A stretch of 64,000 nucleotides of DNA, from assembly GCA_037074615.1 (NCBI GenBank), contig CM073518.1, forward strand, positions 13,778,501-13,842,500, given 5' to 3'. The translations under genes were made by a program, and so were the position numbers. Below the pieces are notes generated by a model. It was given only the letters and a program-made list of their open reading frames with translations, did not search any database and had not been told where the DNA came from. Below are positions 1 to 9,781 of the stretch, in pieces. Within the stretch, counting starts at the first letter, position 1; each line of letters starts with the position of its first letter. Origin of the DNA: Leucaena leucocephala. Taxonomy: Eukaryota > Streptophyta > Magnoliopsida > Fabales > Fabaceae.

Positions 1-825
1 AGATTTCCCCGAATCTCATCCCAATAAATTACCCATTATAGGGGAGGTTATGTCAAAGTGAATTTTGGGAATTTTAAGAGACGCCGTTATGCTGCCGAAA
101 TTATGACAAGATAGCAGTAGTGAAGAAAGGAGCTGATACGTACTGTGTACGTAGGTACTGTCTAAGGAGGCTGGAAGTGAGTGGACCTAGCCGGTTCATC
201 CAGTCTTTCCTGGGTACTTACGTAGAATGGTAGTTCTCACGGGAATTACCTAATCGGTACAAGATCAGTTACTTTCTGAAGATGAAGCGTAGCGGTTATG
301 CTGTCGAATTTCAGGCAGGAAAAGATGTAATAGAGATATGGGAAATTTTGTACATACCTAGATGTAAAACAACTTATTAATTAATAATAAGTGTTGTTTG
401 GCATATTTGATTGATATATGATGGATGTATGAATATGTTTGTAAAGTTGAGTGCTAGAATTTGCCACTGTGAACAGTAATTCGTGGTGACTTAATGATGT
501 TTGATCCATGATTAAAAATAGTAAATGGATGAATAAACGTATGATATTTTTAAGGTAAATAGTATACATGCCAAGCTTCGATTTGATATATAGAATGCCC
601 CATTTGGATGTCTACACATGGAGATATAAATTATCAAAGTTGGGACCAGAATGCTGGATTCAGGAGAAAAATGTTGGATGAACAGTAAAGTTGTGACGTT
701 GACTCGGTCAATGAATGGTCAACGAGTTATTTTTCCCTGAAAGATAATTGAGTTAGCTTCAAGTATCAATTTGAACCACTTCATTTCTATTTTTCCCGAA
801 GACGTATGAAAGTAAGGATGTTTCA
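1..825 (+). mobile_element. Gypsy LTR (family S), 3' portion, cut by window edge
   Basis: This stretch matches, in opposite orientation, the inner ends of two solo LTRs (11881-14728 and 21850-24682) and, in the same orientation, 33400-34131. Shared landmarks include GTACTGTGTACGTAGGT near 138 and the block around 165-245. It ends with AGTAAGGATGTTTCA at 825, the usual CA terminus of this family. Relative to S1 about 140 bp are missing just before the end, between the ATTTTTC near 795 and AGACGTATG. The following GTAAG (826-830) would be one copy of the target duplication; the partner lies outside the window. Sequence just beyond 825 is Athila-like coding sequence, not a primer site, so this is a solo LTR or the 3' LTR of an element to the left. 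Confidence 0.8.
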
Positions 826-1172
826 GTAAGCATACTTAAGGTTAGAAGGTAAATCTTTCAATTCTAACACTGGGGGTTGAACAATAGAGGGGTAAGATGG
901 GGGGAATCATTAGAGGTAGAAATACTCCCCTTTGTGTCCTCTAGGAGGCTGCTCATGTTTAGCTCTGTAGGGCTTCCCATTTGACCTGTAATCTCTTCAG
1001 TAGTTGTACCAAGCTTAAGTTGATCCATAGCTACAACATAGTTGGGATCACACTCCCTCATACCTGCATCATTGTCAGAAATCAAATTATTTGGGTATAG
1101 TAAAGCATGAGAAGTAATTTTGGCATGAGAGTGAGGAGAAGTAGGGTTAGAACACATTGGCCCTTTAACCAA
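826..1172 (-). pseudogene. Protease-RT spacer and start of RT region, element A
   Basis: 1172-864 encodes an open stretch starting MVKGPMCSNPTSPHSHAKIT. It is clearly related to 15188-14751 of element B (MVKGPIHSNPISPHSKSKIT), so the segment is conserved between the two elements, although I recognise no domain in it. Overlapping its end in another frame, 879-826 reads QPPVLELKDLPSNLKYAY, the lead-in to Athila-type reverse transcriptase. The frame change implies at least one indel. Coding sequence stops where the LTR at 1-825 is inserted. Confidence 0.6.
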
Positions 1173-1251
1173 AATAGTGGGAAGGTGATCTGAAGGAATT
1201 TTCAGTTCATTGGATGCGTCTGGTATATAGGGCCCGAGCTTTCATCGTATT

Positions 1252-1557
1252 GTCGCGACTGAAGCTGATAGGGTGCATCTCTGGAGCTATTAGTCTCGAC
1301 TTTATATTCATCCTGTCGCAACTTGTGCTCTCTAGAGTTTTGTGTCGCGACATGTAAACCATTTGGTCATGACTCCGATTCACTGAGAGGCTGTCCCTCA
1401 GCAGATTTGGGTTTAGTTGCGACACCTTTATCTTCGCATTGCGACTGGTCGTCTCTGGAGTTGTGTCGAGACCTTAAATTTATTTGGTCACGACTCATCT
1501 TCACAATGGACTGCAGACTGATGTTGCGTCGCGACGTTAAGGTCATTGGGTCTCGAC
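1252..1557. repeat. Palindrome array (GTCGCGAC module) after protease, element A
   Basis: Exact GTCGCGAC occurs at 1252, 1344 and 1528. One- or two-mismatch copies occur at 1293, 1315, 1366, 1416, 1438, 1465, 1487 and 1550. Most fall in pairs exactly 22 bp apart (1293/1315, 1344/1366, 1416/1438, 1465/1487, 1528/1550), with pair starts 49 to 51 bp apart in the better-preserved part. Spacers carry a CTCTGGAG or CTCTAGAG core. The array separates the protease region from the conserved spacer segment and still reads partly through as Ser-Arg-Asp repeats. Confidence 0.85.
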
Positions 1558-2453
1558 TTTTTATCACAGAAACTCGACCCTTCTTTGATTGTTGGTCTTT
1601 CAGCTTCTAGAATACCTTGGGATCCTGCAAAATCACTAAACAAACCTTTTGCAAGTGCATTATCTCTATCATCGTCATGCAAACTTAATTCATGTTCATC
1701 CCTAACTTCTTCAATAGCATAATCAATGGCATTTAAAGCAGTAAACGCAGAGTTATCATAGGGATATCTCATCACTTCATTTATGTTAAAACTTACCACA
1801 TGTTCTCCAACTTCCATTGTAATGGAACTATGCTTCATACTAATGATGGTTTTGGAAGTTTGGAGGAAAGGTCAGCCAAGGATCAAAGTGCTATCATTTA
1901 CTAGCTCATTAGACATATCCAAAACATAGAAGTCAGCTGGGAACACTAAGTCTTTGACCTGCACTAGAATATCCTCAAGAATTCCCTTGGGATACCTAAT
2001 TGACCTATCAGCTAGTTGGAGTACTATATTTGTGTCTCTCAGATTGTTGATACCTAAAGCCTGATAAACTGACCAAGACATTACATTAATGGCCGCCCCT
2101 AGATCTATCAACGCTCCCTTAATAGGAACATTTCCTATAGTGCATGGGATTGTATAGGAGCTTGGGTCTTGGCACTTAACCGGTAGTTCAGCTTTAAAAA
2201 GGGATGACACATTAGTACTCACCTGAATTCTCTCAAGAGGCCTAAATTTCTTTTTATCAGCACACAATTCTTTTAAAAATTTTGCATACTTAGGGTTTCT
2301 CTTGAGGAATTCAACCATAGGGATGTTTATTTCCAGTTTATTGAACAGATTGTAAGTATCTTTTGCAAAATCAGGATCAACTTTTTTCTTTCCAGCAAAA
2401 TAAGAGTTAGGAAAAGGGAGATCTTTTATACTTACCTCCTTACCTGTATGCAA
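1488..2453 (-). pseudogene. Athila-type aspartic protease region, element A
   Basis: This region would process the Gag-Pol polyprotein. On the minus strand, 2453-1872 contains a retropepsin-like segment with active-site motif DLGAAINVM, followed by the LILG end of the fold. Athila elements commonly have DLGA rather than DTGA or DSGA. A TGA at about 1872 breaks the chain where element B has an arginine codon (LILGRPFL). The downstream part, 1838-1488, continues SMKHSSITMEVGEHVV and then runs into the GTCGCGAC array. Upstream, the TAG ending gag at 2481 separates protease from gag, where B has a lysine codon. It is therefore an inactivated gag-pro frame. Confidence 0.8.
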
Positions 2454-2480
2454 AGAGGCTCTTTGCTTGCTCGACTTTGG

Positions 2481-4340
2481 CTACTCCTCAGGTTTCTTTC
2501 CTTTGTATGCTGGACTTGGTAATGTTGTTGCTTCTTCCTGCAGCTCTTGAATCTCCACTTGTGCTTGTGAGCACTCCTCTTGAGTTGCCTTCTTGCTCAT
2601 TAGTCGCTGTTCTTTAATGCTTTCAGAATTCCCAACTTTCATTTGTGGCTGTGGTGAATTCTCAAAATCAGATTCTTCCTTATCCTCCTGTGGTGCATCA
2701 GCTTCCTTAAAATGCACCTGTCTTCCACTTCTTAGAGATATGGCATTCACCCTTCTTAGATTAATAACAATGTTCGAAGGTATGCTTCCACTGTTCTTTC
2801 CTTGGATGTCGCTCACTGTATTAGAAACTTGAGTTAAGTGGCTCGTGATATCTTCTTTCTTACAACTTAACTCCTCAAGTTTTCTGTGTACATCTGCATT
2901 ATCCTTCCGCATACTTTGGAGAATTGAAGCTATGGAGGTGAACTGACCATCATTCTCTTTGAGCTTGTGATCAATATTGGTCATTCTACCATCCATGTTA
3001 CTCATTTGTGCTGCCATACTCTTTAACAATTGAGAGGTCTCTTCTCGTCTTGAAGGCACTAAAGCATTAGGTTGTGTGGGGACCATAGACCTTGCATTAC
3101 CTTGGTAGTTGCTTGAGGAAGCACCACCTCCTTGAAACTGATTAGATCTATTTTCTCCACTCCCCCACCTAAACTTTGGGTGGTCTCTCCAGTCAGGATT
3201 ATATGTGTTAGAGTATGGATCTCTCTTCTGGAAGTTATTCTCTCTCCCTTGATACATAGCTGCAACTTCCTCATACTGTCTATCACATGTACTTGTAGCA
3301 TGCATCATTGAACCACATGATTCACATCCTGTAACTAGGGCTTGCGAGGTATCCACTTCATGGACTTGTTTTGTGGAGTGCAGCTCCCTTTCAATCAAAC
3401 TCATCCTCTTATCCATTCGATTTCCCAAGGCTGCTATCTCAGCTAAGATTGCATTAGAGCTACTTGAAGATGAGGGTGGTAATCTTCTTGGATCTCCAGT
3501 TTGATGGTCCTCATTAGCCATTTTCTAAAACAAATCCCAACTTGCTTGTGGGGTCTTATCTCTCAATGAACCGTTCGTAACAGCATTCAAGGATACTTTA
3601 TTGTGGGGTAGTAGACTATCAAAGAAGATGTCTACTAAATCAGCCTTAGTGATGTTATGGTGGGGGCATTGAGCCAAAAGGTTAATAAATCTTGTCCAAT
3701 ACTCGTGCAAAGACTCCCCATCCTGTTTCATAACATTAGTGATCTCCTTCTTTATCCGAGTAGTCTTGGAGGCTGGGAAAAACTGCTCAAGATAAGTGGA
3801 CTTCAGCTGATCCCATGTAAGAGTGGAGAAATGAGTTGGCAAATTGTATAGCCACTCCTTAGCCTTCCCTTCCAAAGTGAAATGAAAGCACCTCCTCAAG
3901 ACATCATCCAAAGTGGCCATTGGAGGTTTCATTGAAGAACATATCATGTGCATGGTTTGTAAGTGCCTGTGAAGATATTCTCCTGCAAAATCATGAAATT
4001 TAGGTAAGGCTGCAATCAAAACTCTTTTAATTTCAAAATTAGCCTCTTCAGCATGGAAACCATTAGGATCATAATTCACATGCGAATGATTAATTTCCCT
4101 AACACTTCTATTATCTTCAACGTTCATAGGTATTTCATTTTCTCCATTCCCATTATGCCCATTATGATCAGCCATATTTAATTCAGTTTCAGATTCTAGA
4201 ATACTAGAGGAGGAACTAGATTTTGCTTCTTCTTCTCTAAACTCCCTAAATTCTCTCCTTAGTTTCCTAAGTCTCCTTTCAATTTCAGGTTCAAAAGGTA
4301 CTAATGTTTCCGTTCTCCTGCGCATGCAATGTAGAAACAT
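2481..4340 (-). pseudogene. Athila-type gag, interrupted by one amber stop
   Basis: Gag forms the virus-like particle and binds element RNA. The N-terminal half (4340-3525, 271 residues) contains a retrotransposon gag domain, for example the run FHFTLEGKAKEWLYNLP and FFPASKTTR. A TAG near 3523 follows TSWDLF-type sequence exactly where element B reads Gln (LFQKMA), which suggests a single CAG-to-TAG change. The second half (3521-2481, 346 residues) continues in frame with MANEDHQTGDPRR. It has a CX2CX4HX4C zinc knuckle (CESCGSMMHATSTC), the Athila-typical YSNTYNPDWRDHPKF, and a coiled-coil-like stretch (MSNMDGRMTNIDHKLKENDG). Without the stop, gag would be about 620 residues. It lies just inside the leader after the primer site. 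Confidence 0.85.
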
Positions 4341-4406
4341 TCAAGAGTAATTAATACAAACAGTCAGATTCAGTTCAGAAGTTGCACAGCAGAAAATTTT
4401 CAATAG

Positions 4407-4560
4407 GTCGCGACAAAAGTGTATGTTAGTCGCGACTCAAAATTACAGAGAACAGCAGTCACGCCGAAAAGGTTTAAATGTCGTGACTCAAAGTGGTTTA
4501 TGTCGCGACTAAAAGTGATAGAGAGTAATTGTCGTGACTCAGTTTAGGTCAGGTCACAAC
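4407..4560. repeat. Palindrome array in 5' leader, element A
   Basis: GTCGCGAC occurs exactly at 4407, 4429 and 4502, with close variants at 4458, 4480, 4531 and 4553. Successive distances are 22, 29, 22, 22, 29 and 22 bp. The 29-bp spacers contain ACAGAGA or ATAGAGAG, the reverse complement of the CTCTGGAG-type core seen elsewhere, so this copy of the module runs in the opposite direction. It sits between the primer site and the gag start. Confidence 0.85.
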
Positions 4561-4723
4561 TGAAAGACACAGAGACTAATCCTGCAGAAAGTCAGAAAAA
4601 AAAATGCAGTATGTAATGCAAGTTAAAAACTACTAAAAACTAAAATGCAATGAAAAACAATGAAAAATGACTCAGGTAGGCAATGGAATTGACAAACAAT
4701 TACTAGGGAACCAATTACTTGGC

Positions 4724-4741
4724 TCCCCGGCAACGGCGCTA
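4724..4741 (-). other. Primer-binding site, tRNA-Asp type, element A
   Basis: The minus strand reads TAGCGCCGTTGCCGGGGA directly inside the 5' LTR edge. It is complementary, apart from one base, to the 3' end of plant tRNA-Asp including CCA. This site primes minus-strand DNA synthesis and is typical of the Athila lineage. Confidence 0.85.
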
Positions 4742-4742
4742 T

Positions 4743-6161
4743 TGATGAGTGCGTCGGATTGTCGTAGTCCGAGCCATCAAAATTAAGTGAATTGCACCCT
4801 AGTAATGTAGTATAAGGCACAACCCTATCGTTCTTCTCAGGGAGCCTTTCTAAAGGAATCCTAGCAAATTGGATGTCAAATTCAACGGTAAACCTGAGTA
4901 AAGAGTAAATGGTTTTGTGGTTTTGTGGGTGCAGTAAATTAAAGATGCAGTAAAATAGATGTTTTTGTGTTTTTGTTTAAGATGGAAAATGGTTGGTTTG
5001 TGAAAGTAGTATATGATGAAAAATATCTATCCTTGCTCTCAATATATATGGAGTTTGAAATCACTAAGTCTTGAATTAAACCTCAATCGATCGATTGAGT
5101 CCAGAACCCTAATATTCTTTAAACTCCTTTAATCAAAGCTAGTTTAAAGACTATTATTGAACTGCTAAGGATCACTTAGTGTGTAATTTAAAACAGATGG
5201 AAGAATGCCCTCGAATGAGCGTCGATCGACTAACCCTAGAATTCAAGCAATCGAATCAATTAGCAGCGATCGTTGACAACCGTTCAACTAGCTTAAAACT
5301 GAAATATTGTATTTAAACCAGCATTCAAAATATCCAAAGTAAATTACAATTGTCTGTGAGAATAATCAATCGATATTCAAAACTTGTCATATGATGAAAA
5401 ACCCTAAATCTAGCAGCAATCATAATATGACAAGATGCAAATTAAAATAGAAGAAACTCCCCGTTTCAGTCCGTGAGCTCAAGATAATAGATCCATCACC
5501 AAGAGACTAAAGGTCTAGCCTCTCATGACTTCTGCTGCACTGCAATCGCTGTTCAGATGTGATGCCATGAAGAAACGATGAAGAGATGAAGGTGAATGGT
5601 GTAGAACGATGGAAGCTGAGTAGAAAGTCTGTGGAGAGCGCTCGACTACTGCTTCTTAGCCTAATCAGGTCAAAAAATTAGCCTCTACCTTGACGGCAGC
5701 CTCCCTCTCTTCTTATAACAGCATGACCTAATCAAAAATGCGCAGCTTCAGCGATTTTGTACTATTAGTCACGACCAGATACATGTGTTGGTCGCGACCT
5801 ATGAACAGTGAGAATCTTCTAGAAGAATTATGGGTCGCGACCTTAGGACTCTTTGGTCGCAACTAAATAGCACAGAGGCGTGGTTTTACTTTCATTGTCT
5901 TTTGATTTCTTTCCTGGTCCTTGTTCTCTTCCAAAGTACCTGCAATCCACATAAAAGCTCACTGTAAAAGTCCAGATCAGTAGATAACCGAATATATGCA
6001 GTTTGGAAGAGTTATTTTACCATTCTACCCTTTAATTAGCACATTGCCACGCACAATCATGTAATACACAAAAGTACAATTTAAGGCATGAAATAAATGG
6101 TAAAGTTATTATAAAACTCTCAAAATTGTCATAGAAACCATATACAAAATGTGTCTTATCA
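4743..6161 (-). repeat. 5' LTR of Athila-like element A
   Basis: On the plus strand it starts TGATGAGTGCGTCGG and ends GTGTCTTATCA. It aligns throughout with the two LTRs of element B (8298-9769 and 18714-20180) but is somewhat shorter (1419 bp). Like them, it carries the paired GTCGCGAC module near its outer end. It would hold the element's promoter and RNA processing signals; I could not place a TATA box with confidence. Confidence 0.85.
5768..5863. repeat. Paired GTCGCGAC motifs inside LTR of element A
   Basis: Motifs lie at 5768 (GTCACGAC), 5791 (exact), 5834 (exact) and 5856 (GTCGCAAC). The two pairs have spacings of 23 and 22 bp. The homologous positions in the B LTRs keep the same two pairs (9376/9399 and 9441/9463). 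Confidence 0.8.
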
Positions 6162-6166
6162 CATAC

Positions 6167-7569
6167 CCCTATAATCTTTTGAATTTCAGTACTCATATTT
6201 GAACTTTGGACTTTATCTTTGTTTAAGAGAAACTAAGTTCAGTCTAGAGTTTAGTTGGTGACATCATGGATACTCTCTCTGCATGAGTTAATCAACACCT
6301 TCTCCTTGGTGATTGTCTTATAAAAAAGATATAAAGTTATCATATTCCTCTTCTTTATGACTCACATTATCCTATCCTTAGGCTAAGTTGTTTTACGACT
6401 CAGAATCACCCTCTATTGTTTTAAGCCTTTTTAGGAACTATCAGATTCTGGGATAATACTCCCCTGTGAATCATGTTAAGATCAACTGTAATTCTTTTGA
6501 AAGACTTCAACCAATGAACTAAGTTATAGGGTTAGCTACTCCCCTATTGTTGATAACTCAACAGATAATTCTCCAGCACTATATTCCATAGCCCATCTTA
6601 CTTATCAAGACTTCACTTAACCTCTCTTTTACTCAGAAGTTCTTCTCAACTTTCTTTCTTTCTTGTGACTTACCATGAACTATTGCCATTTGCAATCATG
6701 GACTAGCCATTGCAAATGCCACAGTTAATAATTGCCTTTTATTATTACTGATCTGTATCATAACTTCTCATCTGAATCTATGCTCTATTTGTGAGCAATC
6801 TATAACAGATCTAACTATTTTCTAAAGAGTGATCTTTACTTATCTGAAACTAGCTATATCTGAAAGCCATCTATTTCAGATCTAACTTTTATCAGAAGAG
6901 TGATCTGAAAGCAATCACTTTACTGTTGTCTGCTGTTCCTTCTATATACCATTTCTTTCGATAGAATTATAACACTACCACCCTCTTGGTACTTGCTATA
7001 ACCAAACCATAAGACTGTATTCATAAGCTTGTAGAAATACTTGAGTAACCCCCAATCATACTGTAAACGACTGTCCTACTTGCTAAGACTGTCTGTTATT
7101 CTGGATACTTTTTAATTACTATCCTGCTCTAGCTTTCTCATCTAACTAGCTCTCATCATTATCTTATCTCAAACTCTTATCTCTATTCCTAACTTTAATC
7201 TAACTCTAATTCTGATCTTAATTTCCATTCTACTCTTAATCCTAATCCTTGAGGATTAACTAATACTAACTACCTTATCTATTTCTCTAATCATATGGAG
7301 CAAACATACCAGGTCTGGGATAGCTCTACCGTGTGCATGCCGGACATTGTTGTTTAAATATGCATAAGATATTATCACCTTAAACCAATGAGAGTAATTG
7401 CATTTTATAGTCATTGCTGCTAATAAATAACTGGCATCTTAATCACATATTGCATCTTCTTAGCGATTGTTAACCTATAATTATTTCTTTAGATTACCTT
7501 AGGAGACTTTCTTGCCTCCTCTAAGATCAGTGCAAAACTTTCTTCTGCATCTAGAATCTCTTACCTGTT
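6167..7569 (-). other. Degenerate body of old Gypsy element C
   Basis: No open frame longer than a few dozen codons survives here. The stretch continues, on the minus strand, downstream of the decayed zinc knuckle at 7573-7614, so by position it should hold the remains of protease and pol of element C. I could not recognise catalytic motifs. It is pyrimidine-rich on the plus strand with many stops in all frames. Confidence 0.4.
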
Positions 7570-8292
7570 GTATTCTGTAAACATTCCCTGGCAAAATGTC
7601 CTATCTTACCATATATGTAGCAACTTCCTCGACCTATCAATCAAAGCCTATTCCTGTGGTCTCTACCACCATTCTCATATATGTTAGGCTCTGATTGCAC
7701 TTCTGCATCTCCTAGCTTAATACTCTTCTTCTTCTTAATCGTTTCTTATTAGCTCTTCTAAAAACTAAAGTCCCTCTAGAACATCCTTATTAGAAACACT
7801 GAAAAGATTCATCTTTCATAGTTGCATTTATCTTTTTTGGGCATCACTCTCTGTAATCTTGCTTGCCTCTATCGCTTCGTTGAACCTCTACAACTGGCTA
7901 GGAAAATTCTTTCTTGCAGCACATAATTCAATTTATGAGTTAACTTCTCAGTCAATCAACTTTCACTGTGCATATGGATAAACTCGGCCAAGTATTAAAG
8001 GGTTCCTCTTACCCTGCTTTAACATTTTAACTTAGCCTTACGCTCATCTCTATTTGACTGAGGGGAATGCTTCTCATAAAACTCCTCAAGAAAAGATTTC
8101 CAGGCAAGCAGATTATTTTTGTCTTTATGGAGTAACTCTGTACTTTTCTATAGTTAGATACTATTTTCTTCCTCAGTAGATCCTGATTATCTGCTAGTCC
8201 TAGTTTGTTCCAGCCTGGACTATAACTCCTTGATAACTTCTCTCTTTAATCGTCATAAATCTACAACAGTTGCTGCTATGACTTTCGTGATA
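7570..8292 (-). pseudogene. Decayed chromovirus-type gag, element C
   Basis: Two recognisable islands remain on the minus strand. Near 8100-8035 the frame reads WKSFLEEFYEKHSPQSNRDE, the core of a Ty3/Gypsy retrotransposon gag domain. Near 7613-7573 it reads GRGSCYIYGKIGHFARECLQ, a CCHC zinc knuckle in which the second cysteine has become tyrosine. Between them are stops and frameshifts. The gag is cut by insertion of element B: one side ends at 8292 plus the GTAAC duplication, and the other resumes at 20186. It belongs with the 5' LTR at 21234-27311 and a tRNA-Met-type primer site, so it is an old, inactive chromovirus-like element. Confidence 0.65.
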
Positions 8293-8297
8293 GTAAC
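8293..8297. repeat. Target site duplication GTAAC (left), element B
   Basis: GTAAC at 8293-8297 immediately precedes TGATGAGG. The same five bases follow the other end of element B at 20181-20185. This defines 8298-20180 as one insertion event. Confidence 0.95.
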
Positions 8298-9769
8298 TGA
8301 TGAGGCTCTTGGATGGTCGCAGTCTAGGCCATCAAAATAAAGTTAATTGCATCCAAAAATATAGTATAAGGCACAACCCTATCATTCTTCTCAAGGAGCC
8401 TTTCTAAAGGAAACCTAGCAAATTGGATGTCAAAAATAATGAAGACCTGAGTAGAGACAAAATGGTTTTGGGTTTTGATTTGCAATAAGATAAGGGTGCA
8501 GAAAAGTAGATTTTTTTGGATTTTTGAGTAGGATGGAAACTGGTTGGCTTGTTGAAAGAATATGTTATGGAAGACTCTTGATGATGAAAACGTATCTATC
8601 CTTGCTCTTAAGTTTAAATTGGATTTTGAAATTGCTAAATCTTAAGTAAAATCTCAATCAATCGATTGAGTCTAGAACCCTAATCTTCTTTAAACTCCTT
8701 TGATCAAAGCTACTTTAAAGACTATTAGCGAACTGTTAGAAACAACTTAGCTTGCAATTAACCCTATATTATGAGAACGCCCTCGAATGGTCATCAACCA
8801 AAATCCTAGATTTCAAGCAATTGAATTGGTTCGCAACGATCGCTGAAAAATAACCCAACTTTCTTAAAATCGAAACTAAAATATTAAATTAAAATCTAGC
8901 GTTCAAACATCCAGAATCAAATTACAACAGTCTAATCTGAGAATGATCAATCGATATTCAAAACTTGTTCATATGATGAAAACCCTAGATCTAGTAGCAA
9001 TCATAACATGACAAGATGCAAATTAGAAAAGAAGAAACTCCCCAGTTTAGTCCATGAGCTCAAGATATAAGAACTATCACCAAGAGACTAAGGATTTAGC
9101 CTCTCATGACTTCTACTGCACTGCAATCGTTGTTTAGGTGTGATGCCATGAAGAAACGATGAATAGATGGTAGATTGATGGTGTAGAGATGTGTAGAAAT
9201 CTGTGGAAGGTGTAGAAGGATGAAATATGTGGCAAAGGTGATCAGAGAGTGCTCGAGTACTGCTTCTTAGCCTAATCAGGTCTAAAACCAGCCTCCCCTT
9301 GACAACAGCTTGCTCGCCTTTTTAAAAGCATCTTGACCTAACCAGAAACGCGCAACTTCATGACTGTGTTCTCTAGTCGCGACCAGGTCCTTGTTTTGGT
9401 CGCGACCTGTGAACGCAGAGAAGCTTCCAGAAGAATCAAGGTCGCGACAAGATGACGCTTTGGTCGCGACGAAAAAGTGCAGAAGCGTGATTTGGCTTTC
9501 ATTGATTTGTGATTTCTTTCCTGGTCCTTGCTCTCTTCCAAAATACCTGCAATTCAACATAAAAGCTCGCTGTAAAAGTCCAAATCAGTAAATAACAATA
9601 TATGTGCAGTTTGGAAGAGTTATTTTACCATTTAACTCTTTAATTAGCACATTGTCACGCACAATCATGTAATACACAAAAGTACAATTTAAGGCATGAA
9701 GTGAATGGTAAAGTTACAACTAAACTCTAAAAAATGTCATAGAAACCATATACAAAATATGTCTTATCA
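8298..9769 (-). repeat. 3' LTR of element B
   Basis: It aligns end to end with 18714-20180, with TGATGAGG at one end and GTCTTATCA at the other. It contains two pairs of exact GTCGCGAC palindromes (9376/9399 and 9441/9463). It is flanked on the inside by the polypurine tract, which marks it as the 3' copy of a minus-strand element. Confidence 0.9.
9376..9470. repeat. Paired GTCGCGAC palindromes in LTR of B
   Basis: Four perfect GTCGCGAC copies lie at 9376, 9399, 9441 and 9463, as two pairs with 23- and 22-bp spacing. The matching positions in the 5' LTR (19787, 19810, 19852, 19874) are exact at 19787 and 19852 and mutated by transitions at the other two. This fits CpG decay. Confidence 0.9.
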
Positions 9770-9781
9770 ATTCCCCCACAC
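9770..9781 (-). other. Polypurine tract, element B
   Basis: The minus strand reads AGTGTGGGGGAAT directly before the LTR start TGATAAGAC. This is the expected position and composition of the plus-strand primer for a minus-strand element. Confidence 0.85.

Larger units (their letters stand above)
826..6161 (-). mobile_element. Athila-like Ty3/Gypsy element A, 5' part
   Basis: On the minus strand the order is 5' LTR (6161-4743), tRNA-Asp-type primer site, leader, gag, protease, a long protease-RT spacer, then the start of the RT region at 879-826. That last piece reads QPPVLELKDLPSNLKYAY, matching the motif Athila-type polyproteins carry just before reverse transcriptase. The element is interrupted there by the Gypsy LTR at 1-825, so its RT, integrase and 3' LTR should lie left of the window. 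Gag and protease are broken by several stops, so this copy is dead. The right flank CATAC (6162-6166) would be its target duplication, but the other copy is not visible. Confidence 0.8.

Noticed and set aside
831..835. CATAC as the left target duplication of element A (matching 6162-6166)
   Set aside because: It is not followed by an LTR end and lies within the RT lead-in coding sequence, so the match is chance.
2481..4340. Two separate genes for the two gag halves of element A
   Set aside because: They are one frame separated by a single TAG. Element B reads straight through the same point with Gln.
826..6161. Element A as a member of a gag-protease-only family
   Set aside because: 879-826 encodes the motif that precedes Athila RT, so A originally had pol; only B lacks it in view.
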